From Nitrospira sp. (lineage in GTDB: Bacteria; Nitrospirota; Nitrospiria; Nitrospirales; Nitrospiraceae), in NCBI GenBank assembly GCA_024331125.1, contig JANDJI010000003.1, positions 124,001-188,000 on the forward strand: a stretch of DNA of 64,000 nucleotides. The letters are read 5' to 3'. This document shows, piece by piece, positions 9,188 to 18,425 of this stretch. Numbering within the stretch: position 1 is the stretch's first letter; every line of letters begins with the position of its first letter. Position numbers and translations under genes: made by a program. Below the pieces are notes generated by a model. It was not told the DNA's origin, ran no database searches, and saw only the letters and a list, made by a program, of their open reading frames with translations.

Positions 9188-10333
9188 GTGCTTTTCGGAC
9201 GGCGCACGTGTGTTCACCCCGGATACCTGGCGATAGGTTTCTGCGCCCTCCTGACGACCGGATGCACTCCGGCCATTCCTCCCGACCTCATCGCCGACAT
9301 TGACGCCGTTGATCACCAGTTGATCGAACTGGGAGCTCCCCGCACGGCAGCGGACGAGTACGCCTCCTTCGCCACCCAATGGGCCGCCCTCAAAATACGC
9401 GCACAGGTCTATGATGACCTCATCCTCTGGCCATGGGAATCCAACAGTATCGAAGACGAGCTTCGACAATTGCTCGCCCATGGCGATGACACCCTCGTCA
9501 GGCTCCAAGAGGAGCAAGCCGCCCTCCACCGAACGGCCGAAACCGCGATTGCCAAACTTGACAAGCGTCTTTCGGCCCTGTCCTCCCACGTGGCATCATT
9601 GGGCGGCCATATCGTGTTGGGAAAAGAATTGACCCAGACGGATCTCTTGTTGAAACAGGCGCGATCGTTTTTTCAACAACGGGACTACGCACGGTCTCTC
9701 GACATCACCACACGGGCCAACGAGACCCTTGACGTTCAAACCGCGGTGCTGACGCGGGAGCTGAAACGGTACGCGGACGCCCGACAGATCGCACGATGGC
9801 AAATCATGGCCCGGCAGACCGTGGAGTGGTCCCGCGTCCACCGGTCGTCGGCCATTATCGTGAGCAAAGTGGACCGGGAACTGCTCCTCTACGAGAACGG
9901 GAAGATAGCGTCGTCCTATCCCGTCCGGCTGGGGTACAACGGCCTCAAAGACAAACTGGTGCAGGGAGATGGAGCCACGCCGGAAGGCCGTTACCGGGTC
10001 ATCGCTCTGAAGGGAGAGGGTGAAACACAATTTTTCCGCGCCCTGCTGCTGGACTATCCCAACCAGGAAGACCGGCGGCGCTTTCGAGCCGCCGTTCAAG
10101 CCGGAGTCGTTTCTCCAACGGCCTCCATCGGCGGGCTCATTGAAATTCATGGGATGGACTCGACAGGGGCCTCTCAAACGTTGGGCTGCATCATGCTGGA
10201 CAACGCTCATATGCAGAGAGTGTTCTCCCGTGTCGTGGCCGGCACACCGGTGACCATTGTCGGAGCCCTCGCCGAACGGAACGCCATCACCTTGGCCTTG
10301 ACCGAGTTGCAGCAACAACGGGACGCAACGTGA
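9188..10333 (+). CDS. L,D-transpeptidase (YkuD) family lipoprotein
   Basis: The product has 381 residues from GTG 9188. The frame is open upstream to 9092, but that part overlaps the previous gene and lies before the signal peptide. A signal peptide ends in the lipobox LLTTGC. Residues of about 50-200 form a helical region, and the C-terminal 170 residues are a YkuD domain with IEIHGMDSTGASQTLGCIML carrying the His and catalytic Cys. YkuD enzymes make 3-3 cross-links or attach proteins to peptidoglycan. The next gene starts within its stop (GTGA overlap), so they are translationally coupled. Confidence 0.85.
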   Translation: MLFGRRTCVHPGYLAIGFCALLTTGCTPAIPPDLIADIDAVDHQLIELGAPRTAADEYASFATQWAALKIRAQVYDDLILWPWESNSIEDELRQLLAHGDDTLVRLQEEQAALHRTAETAIAKLDKRLSALSSHVASLGGHIVLGKELTQTDLLLKQARSFFQQRDYARSLDITTRANETLDVQTAVLTRELKRYADARQIARWQIMARQTVEWSRVHRSSAIIVSKVDRELLLYENGKIASSYPVRLGYNGLKDKLVQGDGATPEGRYRVIALKGEGETQFFRALLLDYPNQEDRRRFRAAVQAGVVSPTASIGGLIEIHGMDSTGASQTLGCIMLDNAHMQRVFSRVVAGTPVTIVGALAERNAITLALTELQQQRDAT

Positions 10334-11007
10334 ACTCCGTCGCGGCATACCGATTCGTCGTCTGTTCGTCGCTGTTCCTGGGGGGACTGCTGAGCGCGAA
10401 GCCGCTGACCCTGTCGCTGTCGCAAAACAGCGAATCCGTCTCCCCGGCACCCGCGTCTTCCGTCCTTCCGTCGGCCGGTTCGCAAGCCGATCCCCTCCCT
10501 TCCCTTTCCGCCCTTCAAGCCCGATACAAGGCCCTGTCAAAACAACTGTCCCGGCTCAAACCGCAGGAGCCGTACATTCTCGTGGACACCGCCCGCAACC
10601 ATCTTTATCTTAAGCAGCGAGACGACGTGCTTTTGGACGCCCTGGCCTCGACCGGCAGCGGCACCATCCTTCCCAAACCGGGGGGAACGACCGACCAATG
10701 GGTTTTCGACACGCCGCGGGGAGAATTCTTCGTCCGGTCCAAGCTTCTCAATCCGGCGTGGGTCAAACCCGATTGGGCCTTTATCGAAGAAGGGTTGGAA
10801 GTTCCCCGCAATCAAGCCGACCGTGTGGAACAGGGCGTGCTCGGCGCCTATGCGTTGGGATTCGGGAAGGGCTATTTCATCCATGGCACGCTCTACACGC
10901 GCCTGCTCGGCAAAAACGTGACGCACGGCTGCATTCGGCTGAATGACGACGACCTCAAGCGCATCTATCGAGTGGCTCGGATTGGGACACCGATCATCAT
11001 TTTTTAG
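10330..11007 (+). CDS. L,D-transpeptidase (YkuD) family protein, exported
   Basis: The product is 225 residues from GTG 10330, overlapping the previous stop by 4 bp. A signal peptide is followed by a short linker. The YkuD domain starts at YILVDTARNHLYLKQRDD, and the active-site motif is IHGTLY with VTHGCIRLNDDD (catalytic Cys in HGCIR). It should act on peptidoglycan in the periplasm. Its pairing with another YkuD protein directly upstream suggests a two-enzyme set with different substrates (inference). Confidence 0.88.
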   Translation: MNSVAAYRFVVCSSLFLGGLLSAKPLTLSLSQNSESVSPAPASSVLPSAGSQADPLPSLSALQARYKALSKQLSRLKPQEPYILVDTARNHLYLKQRDDVLLDALASTGSGTILPKPGGTTDQWVFDTPRGEFFVRSKLLNPAWVKPDWAFIEEGLEVPRNQADRVEQGVLGAYALGFGKGYFIHGTLYTRLLGKNVTHGCIRLNDDDLKRIYRVARIGTPIIIF

Positions 11008-11680
11008 CTCAGACGGCTCGGCAACGCCTTACCGATTCTTTTCCCCCTGGCCCCTCTTCCTCCTGTTCATCTTGTTGACCGCCACCTGCTGGGCGGAAGA
11101 CCAGGGGCCTTTTCCCGACGTGGATCCGAACGACCCCGCCTCGTTGCAAGAAGTGACGCGCGTGCTCCAGGAAGAGGTCAAGCTGGCCGCTCGCCCCCAC
11201 AACTACTTGCTGATCGATCTCGTGACGCGCACCATCCACATCAAGGGTCGGGGTCTCGACCTCTATCGCATTCCCATCATCGCGTGGTCAATGAAGGCGC
11301 CGAGTGCCGTCCACGGCACGCACCGGCTGATTGCGCGCCCTCCCATTGCCCGTCGCACCGTTGATCCCACCGTTTCCGTCGAGCAGGTCCCCCTTTCGCT
11401 CGCCGACATGCCGGCGGCCTATACCCTGTCGTTCACTCCAGCCTTGACCATCGAAGTGCGACCTTCGGACGAAGAAGATCTCTTCCGCCGGCTGTGGGCG
11501 GGAACGAAAAACTGGTGGCGGAGCTTGAACGAATGGGTGTCATCGTTCTCCAGGGGAGAATCCTCCGACTCGAATCCTTATCTGCTGCTGGAACTCTCCC
11601 GCGAGCAGGCGCAATCGCTCGCGTGGTCGGCAATCGATGAGATGCCTTTAGTCATCCGGCGGGCAACCGATAAGAAATAG
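10943..11680 (+). CDS. YkuD-like exported protein without catalytic cysteine motif
   Basis: The product is up to 245 residues. The ATG at 10943 overlaps the previous gene by 65 bp; an in-frame TTG at 10982 is an alternative start. A hydrophobic signal segment, PLFLLFILLTATCWA, ends in a likely cleavage site before EDQ. The segment NYLLIDLVTRTIHIKGRGLD resembles the first strands of the YkuD domain of the preceding protein, but no HGC(I/V)R motif follows. It may be an inactive paralogue that regulates or positions the two active enzymes (inference). Confidence 0.7.
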   Translation: MTTTSSASIEWLGLGHRSSFFSSDGSATPYRFFSPWPLFLLFILLTATCWAEDQGPFPDVDPNDPASLQEVTRVLQEEVKLAARPHNYLLIDLVTRTIHIKGRGLDLYRIPIIAWSMKAPSAVHGTHRLIARPPIARRTVDPTVSVEQVPLSLADMPAAYTLSFTPALTIEVRPSDEEDLFRRLWAGTKNWWRSLNEWVSSFSRGESSDSNPYLLLELSREQAQSLAWSAIDEMPLVIRRATDKK

Positions 11681-11778
11681 ACCCGGTCAATGGCATCATT
11701 GTCTTTTCCGGGGAAGATTCCTATGATGCAGCCTGACTCCTGAAATCGGATCAGACCACCTTGTCCACGAGGAGACCC

Positions 11779-13488
11779 ATGCCCACTCCACTGCGAAAGG
11801 CGTTATCGGCGCCGTTTCAGGTCACAGTTCGTTCGGCAATGGAAGAGTTGGATCACAACCGGGTCGTCGATCGATTATGGGAGAAAGACCACCGGCTCTG
11901 GAAAGACCAGCCCACCGAGATTACCGACCGACTCGGCTGGTTGACCGTCCATGAGCGGATGCGAGAACAACTCGACGGTCTTCGCGACTGCGTCGCCGAG
12001 ACCAAGGCTATGGGGATCACGGATGTTGTTCTCCTCGGCATGGGCGGCAGCAGTTTGGGGCCGGAAGTCCTCCGCGCCTCGTTCGGGCAAGCGAAGGGGT
12101 TTCCGCGACTGTGGGTCCTCGATTCCACCGTGCCTGGGTGGGTCCGGTCGGTGACCGACGCATTGACTCCCTCCAACACACTGTTCCTCGTCGCGAGCAA
12201 GTCCGGCGGCACTATTGAGGTCATGTCCCTGTTCGCCCATTTCTGGGAGCTGATGCACAAGACCACGAAAAATCGAACCGGCGATCACTTCATCGCCATT
12301 ACCGATCCGGGAACCGGGCTTGAACGATTGGCGCGAGACCATGGATTCCGCCGGATCTTCACCAACCCGCCCGACATCGGCGGCCGCTATTCCGTCCTTT
12401 CTCTGTTCGGGCTGGTGCCCGCCGCGCTGCTGGGGCTTGACGTCTCCAAACTGCTCGACCGAGCGGAAGGCATGGCGGTTCAATGCAAGACGCAGAATCC
12501 CATCGATGCCAATCCCGGCGCCTATCTGGGAGCCGTCATGGGGAGTCTCGTGAAATCCGGTCGAGACAAGGTCACGGTCGTCACATCACCGGCCTTGTCC
12601 ACGTTCGGGCTATGGGTCGAGCAACTGCTGGCCGAAAGCACTGGTAAGGAAGGAACCGGCTTGATCCCCGTGGCCCAGGAGCCGGTTCTTCGCCCTTCCT
12701 CCTACGGCGACGACCGATTGTTCGTCTATCTGCGTCTTCAGAAAGACAACACCGCCATGCTCGATCGGCAGATCCAAGCTCTGAGAAATGCGCGCCAGCC
12801 CGTGATTCAACTCGACCTTCGCGACCGATACGATCTCGGAGCCGAATTCTTTCGCTGGGAATTCGCCACCGCCGTGGCCGGTCATCTCCTGGGCATCCAT
12901 CCGTTCGACCAGCCCAACGTCCAAGAGAGCAAGGACAACACCAACCAGGTCTTGAGCGTCTTTCAATCGACCCGTCAATTGCCGGAGCTGCTGCGCCACA
13001 GCCCCGCCCAAGCGGCGAAGGACCTGGTCACCCGTTTGAAAGCCGGGGTCTATGTCGCCATCTTGGCCTACACGACTCCTTCCCGCCCTTTTGAGCAGGC
13101 CGTCGCGCGGCTCCGAAAAACCCTCGTGGCCCGCCATCGCGTCACCACCACGTTCGGCTATGGGCCTCGGTATTTGCATTCCACCGGTCAGCTCCACAAA
13201 GGAGGCCCCGCGACAGGCCTCTTTCTCCAATTGATTGACCGCATGACGCCCGATCTTCCGATCCCGGGCAAGTCCTTTTCATTCGGCACCCTGGCTCGCG
13301 CCCAGGCGGCCGGTGACCTCCAATCCCTGCGCACCCATCACCGACACGCACTGCTTATTCCACTCGGGCGAGACCCGGTCCAGACCATCGACGCCGTCAC
13401 TGCCGCCTTGAGTCCCGTCCATTCCTCAAACCGGCGAGCCGCCATCCAAACGAAGGTACAAGCGACTCGACGGAGGGCTCGACAATAA
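11779..13488 (+). CDS. pgi: glucose-6-phosphate isomerase
   Basis: The product is 569 residues from ATG 11779, with GAGGAG 4 nt upstream (an in-frame TTG at 11761 is ignored). Family motifs are LLGMGGSSLGPEV, VASKSGGTIEV, GGRYSVLSLFGLV, NVQESKDNT and the C-terminal YLHSTGQLHKGGP. It interconverts glucose-6-phosphate and fructose-6-phosphate. It is followed after 1 bp by pgl, then glk and rpiA, forming a sugar-phosphate operon that links glycolysis/gluconeogenesis to the pentose phosphate pathway. Confidence 0.93.
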   Translation: MPTPLRKALSAPFQVTVRSAMEELDHNRVVDRLWEKDHRLWKDQPTEITDRLGWLTVHERMREQLDGLRDCVAETKAMGITDVVLLGMGGSSLGPEVLRASFGQAKGFPRLWVLDSTVPGWVRSVTDALTPSNTLFLVASKSGGTIEVMSLFAHFWELMHKTTKNRTGDHFIAITDPGTGLERLARDHGFRRIFTNPPDIGGRYSVLSLFGLVPAALLGLDVSKLLDRAEGMAVQCKTQNPIDANPGAYLGAVMGSLVKSGRDKVTVVTSPALSTFGLWVEQLLAESTGKEGTGLIPVAQEPVLRPSSYGDDRLFVYLRLQKDNTAMLDRQIQALRNARQPVIQLDLRDRYDLGAEFFRWEFATAVAGHLLGIHPFDQPNVQESKDNTNQVLSVFQSTRQLPELLRHSPAQAAKDLVTRLKAGVYVAILAYTTPSRPFEQAVARLRKTLVARHRVTTTFGYGPRYLHSTGQLHKGGPATGLFLQLIDRMTPDLPIPGKSFSFGTLARAQAAGDLQSLRTHHRHALLIPLGRDPVQTIDAVTAALSPVHSSNRRAAIQTKVQATRRRARQ

Positions 13489-13489
13489 C

Positions 13490-14272
13490 ATGCCCATCGC
13501 TCCGGAAATCATCGTCACACGCGACGGAACGGAATGGGCCGACCAGGCGGCGACCCTGCTTCTGACTTCCAGCGAAGCCGCCATCCGATCTCATGGCCGA
13601 TGCCTGCTGGCTCTCTCAGGCGGGTCCACACCTCGAACACTGTACGCTACGATGGCCTCTCCTCCATGGAGAGACTGCTTCGACTGGCCGCGGATCTTTT
13701 TTCTTTTTGGAGACGAACGGTGCGTGCCGCCGGACCATCCGGAGAGCAACTTCGGCATGGCCCGGACGGTGCTGTTCCAACCGCTGGGCATCCAAGACGA
13801 TCACATCGTTCGCATGAAAGGCGAGTCTGATGATCCGCAGGCCGCAGCCCAGGACTATGAATCGGTCTTGCGACGGTTGACGAATTGCCCGCCGCCCGCT
13901 CTTCCCAAGCTTGACGTGATCCTGCTCGGCCTGGGAGACGACGGTCACACGGCGTCCCTCTTTCCCGGCACGGCGGCGCTTCGCGAGCACGAGAACGCTG
14001 TGACCGTCGGTCATGCACCCACGGGAGTCCAATTCCGTCTCACCCTGACCTTGGGTGTGCTCAACCGGGCAAGTGTGATACTCTTCCTGGTCACCGGCTC
14101 ACACAAGGCACCGGTGGTGAGAAAAATCCTCAATCCCCAGAACGAGGATGATTGGGTTCTCCCCGCAGCCTTGGTGGCGCCGGAAGCCGGACGGCTGATT
14201 TGGGTGTTGGACCATTCAGCCGCATCTCAGTTGCCGGCTCATAGTCAGGCGGTCCGGAACCTTCGTCCATGA
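13490..14272 (+). CDS. pgl: 6-phosphogluconolactonase
   Basis: The product is 260 residues, DevB type. Motifs include LALSGGSTPRTLY, FFLFGDERCVPPDHPESN and ILLGLGDDGHTASLFPG, which hold the active-site residues. It hydrolyses 6-phosphogluconolactone in the oxidative pentose phosphate pathway. Glucose-6-phosphate dehydrogenase (zwf) and gnd are not in the window. It overlaps glk by 4 bp (ATGA), so they are translationally coupled. Confidence 0.93.
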   Translation: MPIAPEIIVTRDGTEWADQAATLLLTSSEAAIRSHGRCLLALSGGSTPRTLYATMASPPWRDCFDWPRIFFLFGDERCVPPDHPESNFGMARTVLFQPLGIQDDHIVRMKGESDDPQAAAQDYESVLRRLTNCPPPALPKLDVILLGLGDDGHTASLFPGTAALREHENAVTVGHAPTGVQFRLTLTLGVLNRASVILFLVTGSHKAPVVRKILNPQNEDDWVLPAALVAPEAGRLIWVLDHSAASQLPAHSQAVRNLRP

Positions 14273-15348
14273 TCCTTGCGGGTGACATCGGCGGCACCAA
14301 GACCAATCTTGCACTCTATGATTGGACGGACGAGCGGACTGAGCCGGTGCGTGTCGAGTCCTTTCCCAGCGGCGACTACTCATCACTGGAAGACATCCTC
14401 CGCGACTTCCTCGCGTCACCGCTTTCGACCTTGTCATCCATTGAAGGAACCGCTGAAACATCCGACCCTGAATCCCCCGCCGATCGCAAAGCCGATGAGG
14501 CGTCAACGCCGTTACGGATCGAGGCGGCCTGCTTTGGAATCGCGGGCCCCGTCCTCGATAATCGAAGCCAGACGACGAATCTTCCCTGGGTGGTCGACGG
14601 CGCTCACATCGCCAAGGAGTTTGCGATTCCGCAGGTCCGGCTCCTCAATGACCTCGAAGCGACAGCCTATGGTATTTTGTTGCTGCGCCCCGACGAGGTC
14701 GAAGTGCTGAACGAAGGCAAACCTCCGGCGAAACGGCAGGCCCTTGCGATCATCGCTGCCGGAACAGGCTTGGGAGAAGCCATTCTCTTTTGGGATGAAA
14801 CCACCTACCGCCCCATGCCGTCGGAAGGGGGCCATGCGGACTTTGCACCGAACAACGACAATGAAATCGAGCTGCTCCGCTACCTCCGGGGTCAATATCT
14901 CCACATCAGTTACGAGCGCGTTCTCTCAGGGCCGGGCCTCCACGCCATCTATGAGTATCTGCGCGATACCAAGAAAAACGAGCCGACCTGGCTGGCCGAA
15001 AAAATCAAAACCGGCAATCCGGCCGCGGTGATCGCCGAGGCCGGCCTTGCGGGACAGGCCGACATCGCCAAACAAGCCTTGGATCTCTTCGCCTCCATCT
15101 ATGGAGCGGAGGCCGGCAACCTTGCCTTGAAGGCCCTCTCATTGGACGGGGTCTATGTCGCGGGCGGCATCGCTCCGAAACTCATCGCTAAACTTCGAGA
15201 CGGCACGTTCATGAAGGCTTTCACCAATAAAGGGCGATACAAACGGTTGATGAATTCAATCCCCGTCAAGGTGGTCATGAACCAGCACACCGCTCTGCTT
15301 GGCGCCGCGTCCGTCGCGGCCACTCTCGCCCGATGCGGCAAACCATGA
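14269..15348 (+). CDS. glk: glucokinase
   Basis: The product is 359 residues, bacterial Glk family. The N-terminal ATP-binding phosphate-1 motif is LAGDIGGTKTNLALYDW, then NDLEATAYG, AAGTGLGEAILFW and SEGGHADFAP. It phosphorylates glucose with ATP. A stretch at about residues 60-85 (ETSDPESPADRKADEAST) is a low-complexity insertion compared with the family core. It overlaps pgl and rpiA by 4 bp each. Confidence 0.92.
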   Translation: MILAGDIGGTKTNLALYDWTDERTEPVRVESFPSGDYSSLEDILRDFLASPLSTLSSIEGTAETSDPESPADRKADEASTPLRIEAACFGIAGPVLDNRSQTTNLPWVVDGAHIAKEFAIPQVRLLNDLEATAYGILLLRPDEVEVLNEGKPPAKRQALAIIAAGTGLGEAILFWDETTYRPMPSEGGHADFAPNNDNEIELLRYLRGQYLHISYERVLSGPGLHAIYEYLRDTKKNEPTWLAEKIKTGNPAAVIAEAGLAGQADIAKQALDLFASIYGAEAGNLALKALSLDGVYVAGGIAPKLIAKLRDGTFMKAFTNKGRYKRLMNSIPVKVVMNQHTALLGAASVAATLARCGKP

Positions 15349-16049
15349 CGACCCCCTCTGATCTGGACAGTCTCAAGAAAGCCGCCGCCTTGAAGGCCGT
15401 CGAGTTCGTCCGCGACGGCATGGTCATCGGCTTGGGAACCGGTTCCACGGCGAAACATCTGGTAATCGCCTTGGGCGAGAAGGTCCGCGCCGGCCTCTCG
15501 CTTCGCGGCGTCGCCACGTCACACGAGACAGCTTCACTGGCTGCACAATACGGCATCACGCTCATCGACACGGACAACCGATGGGAAATCGACGTCGCCA
15601 TCGACGGAGCGGACCAAGTCGATCCCGCCTTCAACCTGATTAAAGGCGGCGGCGGGGCGCTACTCAAGGAAAAAATCGTGGCAGCTTCGGCCCAACGGTT
15701 CATTGTCATGGTCGATCAGACCAAGCTGGTCCCGGTCCTCGGAGGCTCGTTTCCGTTGCCGATCGAAATCATTCCCTTTGGCTGGGGCAGCACCGCCCGG
15801 CACATCGAGCAAGTGACCAAGAGCCCCGTGGTGCTGCGTGAGCGCAACGGCGCCCCCTACAGAACCGAAGCCGGCAACTTGATCGTGGACGTGTATCTCG
15901 ACCGGATTGATCGACCGCGAGAATTGGAAACCCTTCTGAACCTGATTCCCGGCGTGGTTGAAACCGGCCTCTTCGTCGGAAGAACGGACATCCTGATCGT
16001 CGGCACCACCCAAGGGGTCCAGGTTCATCACGCGCCGAAAGGGTCGTAA
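15345..16049 (+). CDS. rpiA: ribose-5-phosphate isomerase A
   Basis: The product is 234 residues from ATG 15345, which overlaps the glk stop as ATGA; an ATG 12 bp further upstream is also in frame. Motifs GLGTGSTAKHL, DGADQVDP and KGGGGALLKEK are diagnostic. It interconverts ribose-5-phosphate and ribulose-5-phosphate. It is the last gene of the pgi-pgl-glk-rpiA operon. Confidence 0.94.
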   Translation: MTTPSDLDSLKKAAALKAVEFVRDGMVIGLGTGSTAKHLVIALGEKVRAGLSLRGVATSHETASLAAQYGITLIDTDNRWEIDVAIDGADQVDPAFNLIKGGGGALLKEKIVAASAQRFIVMVDQTKLVPVLGGSFPLPIEIIPFGWGSTARHIEQVTKSPVVLRERNGAPYRTEAGNLIVDVYLDRIDRPRELETLLNLIPGVVETGLFVGRTDILIVGTTQGVQVHHAPKGS

Positions 16050-16133
16050 GAAGACTCTACCGGCGACTTTTCCCCCTTCCGAATCACCGTTCTCAGCGCA
16101 AAACACGCGAGGCCTGCTCACAAGTCCTCCTCC

Positions 16134-16160
16134 CAAGCCATCCTCCATTGGAGGGGCTTG
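16134..16160 (+). other. strong hairpin downstream of rpiA
   Basis: CAAGCC-AT-CCTCC pairs with GGAGG-GGCTTG around an ATT loop, giving 11 bp of stem with a 2 nt bulge. It lies 85 bp after the rpiA stop. No U-rich tract follows, so it may be a processing or pausing structure rather than an intrinsic terminator. Confidence 0.45.
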
Positions 16161-16220
16161 AGACCTCCGCCATCACCGTGTAGGCTGGAGCCTCAGAAGA
16201 GGCGAGTCATCCCGCTCGAA

Positions 16221-17462
16221 ATGGTGTGGCCTATGGTTCGATTGCCCAGCCCGATGCTGGCCTTCTTTCTGAGCCTGACGGCCGGTATGGCCACCGGTTG
16301 CGGAGGCACGACGGATCTCCCCCAACAACTTCCCGCCAACAATACGGTCACGCTCCGGCTCATAACGGATCGCCTCTCATTCCCTGTTTTCATGACAGCC
16401 CTCCCTGGCGACGCCACCAGGCTGTTCGCCGTCGAAAAAGAAGGACTCATCCGCATCGTGACCGCAAGCACGGGAGCGATCCTCCCCACCCCATTCCTTG
16501 ACCTCCGAGGCCAAATTTCCACGAGCGGCGAGCAGGGGTTGTTGGGGCTGGCTTTTGATCCCGACTATTCGGCCAACGGCAATCTGTACATCTTCTACAC
16601 GAACCCGTCCGGCAACCTGGTCATCGCTCGGCTCCAACGAAGCGCGGGAGATCCTGATCGAGCCAATCAGACGTCGCTGACGATTCTCCAGACCATCGAC
16701 CATTCCACCCATACCAATCACAATGGCGGTATGCTGGCCTTTGGTCCTGATCGTTGCTTGTATGCCGGCATTGGCGATGGAGGCGGAAGTGGCGATCCAG
16801 ACAACAATGGGCAGCGACTGACCACCAAGCTCGGCAAACTGCTGCGGCTTGATCCCCGCACAGGAGGCGCCTGCACCAACGAGGGACTGAACCCTTTTGT
16901 TCTTTCAGGAGGAGTCCAGGAAATTTGGAGTTTCGGCCTCCGCAATCCCTGGAGATTTTCATTCGACCGGGCCACCGGCGATCTCTACATCGCCGACGTG
17001 GGACAGAACCGCCGTGAAGAAATCAACGTGTCACCGGCTCCCTTGGGAGGGCGGCAGGCGAACTATGGTTGGCGAATCATGGAGGGATTGCTCTGTTTCA
17101 ATCCTGCCACCAATTGCGATCAGAGCGGCCTCGCCCTGCCGGTGCTCGACTACCCCCATGCTGACGGCGCCTGCTCCATCATCGGCGGCTACGTGTATCG
17201 CGGCGTGACGATGCCGTCGTTGCGGGGGACCTATTTTTATGCGGATTATTGCGCCGGCTTTGTGCGGAGTTTTCGCTATGCCAACGGCCAGGCATTAAAC
17301 CAAACAGACTGGCCCTTGTTACACCGGAACGGTATCACGAGTTTTGGAGAGGACGCCCAGGGAGAACTGTATCTCATGACTCAAGGGGGAAGCCTCTACA
17401 AACTGGTCCCGATTGATGGGACTCTTCCTTCCGCCGGCTCAATCGACTTCGCCCTCCATTGA
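16221..17462 (+). CDS. PQQ-type glucose/sorbosone dehydrogenase-like lipoprotein
   Basis: The product is about 413 residues from ATG 16221; the frame is open from 16158. The signal peptide ends in a lipobox, GMATGC. The rest is a beta-propeller of the GSDH/YliI (soluble aldose dehydrogenase) family with FLDLRGQISTSGEQGLLGLA, HNGGMLAFGPDRCLYAGIGDGG-type active-site region (from about residue 160) and FGLRNPWRFSFDR. Such proteins oxidise aldoses with PQQ. Whether this organism makes PQQ cannot be told from the window. Confidence 0.82.
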   Translation: MVWPMVRLPSPMLAFFLSLTAGMATGCGGTTDLPQQLPANNTVTLRLITDRLSFPVFMTALPGDATRLFAVEKEGLIRIVTASTGAILPTPFLDLRGQISTSGEQGLLGLAFDPDYSANGNLYIFYTNPSGNLVIARLQRSAGDPDRANQTSLTILQTIDHSTHTNHNGGMLAFGPDRCLYAGIGDGGGSGDPDNNGQRLTTKLGKLLRLDPRTGGACTNEGLNPFVLSGGVQEIWSFGLRNPWRFSFDRATGDLYIADVGQNRREEINVSPAPLGGRQANYGWRIMEGLLCFNPATNCDQSGLALPVLDYPHADGACSIIGGYVYRGVTMPSLRGTYFYADYCAGFVRSFRYANGQALNQTDWPLLHRNGITSFGEDAQGELYLMTQGGSLYKLVPIDGTLPSAGSIDFALH

Positions 17463-17511
17463 ACGGGGAGTCGAACGTGGTGGAAGGAAGACGGCTCACT
17501 CCTTGTTCCTT

Positions 17512-18261
17512 CTACCTCTGCTCCTTGCCCTCTCCAGGCCTGACGAGAGGCACAAACCTGACCAGCGTAAGGATCTTCCGTTCATAGCCGTTCTCCGTCC
17601 GGCGATAAAGCTCCAACTGTTGCAGATTCTTGCCGACGGGAAGGATGAGTCGACCTCCGGCGGCCAATTGATCGAGCAGGGGATTCGGCACCTGTTCCGG
17701 CGCAGCAGTGACGATGATGGCGTCGAACGGCGCCTCCTCCGGCCACCCTTCATGACCGTCTCCAATTCGCACCTTTACATTCGTATACCCCAGCTCGATC
17801 AGAGTCCGCTCCGCTTGCCGAGCGAGCGGTTCTATCAGTTCGATGGAAAAGACCCGATCGACCAGCTCGGCCAACACGGCCGCTTGATAGCCCGATCCGG
17901 TGCCGATCTCCAGCACCTTATCCGTTCTCTTGAGTTTCAGATGTTCCGTCATCTCAGCCACCAGCGAGGGTTGGGAGATCGTCTGCCCGTAACCGATCGG
18001 CAGGGGGCTGTCGAGGTAAGCGGACTGGGCGTAGGACGGGGGCACAAACCGGTGGCGCGGGACTTTTCTCATGGCGGCAATCACGACCGGATCGCGAACG
18101 CCGTGGGGAATGATGTCCCGGTCGACCAGCTGGTCTCGTTCCATCTGGCGGTTTGGATCCATGGAGAGGGAATCGGCTCCGCTCCTGTTACAGGAGAGGC
18201 TCCATATCGACCAACAGGCTAGAAGACAGAAAGAGGTAACTCGCCGGAGCCCTGTTCTCAT
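17512..18261 (-). CDS. pcm: protein-L-isoaspartate O-methyltransferase, exported or lipoprotein form
   Basis: The product is 249 residues from ATG 18261, with GAGG 5 nt upstream. The frame is open to 18513 but without family similarity. It has motif PIGYGQTISQPSLVAEMTE and SAM motif VLEIGTGSGYQAAVLAEL, the PCMT hallmarks. It methylates isoaspartyl residues for repair. Unusually, the N-terminus (RRVTSFCLLACWSIWSLSC) looks like a lipoprotein signal, so the enzyme may act in the periplasm. It is convergent with the dehydrogenase gene, 49 bp away. Confidence 0.9.
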   Translation of the reverse strand: MRTGLRRVTSFCLLACWSIWSLSCNRSGADSLSMDPNRQMERDQLVDRDIIPHGVRDPVVIAAMRKVPRHRFVPPSYAQSAYLDSPLPIGYGQTISQPSLVAEMTEHLKLKRTDKVLEIGTGSGYQAAVLAELVDRVFSIELIEPLARQAERTLIELGYTNVKVRIGDGHEGWPEEAPFDAIIVTAAPEQVPNPLLDQLAAGGRLILPVGKNLQQLELYRRTENGYERKILTLVRFVPLVRPGEGKEQR

Positions 18262-18425
18262 TGTAGCCTCGTCACTCGACCAAGACGATTCTGAGATTCT
18301 GAAGCGGCGATGCTTCACCCCACCCCTTGATCCGACGATGTGGCACAGACGGACCCTCTCAGCCATGGCGAAAGCCCCCAAGGCAAGAATGCCACAGAAG
18401 AGAGACTCAAGGGAACGGGCCTCTC

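Noticed and set aside
16134..16160. Intrinsic terminator after rpiA
   Set aside because: The stem is strong, but no U-tract follows, so I only list it as a hairpin.
17413..18222. Plus-strand 269-residue frame opposite pcm
   Set aside because: It is the mirror of the protein methyltransferase, which has clear motifs; the plus frame resembles nothing and has no good start.
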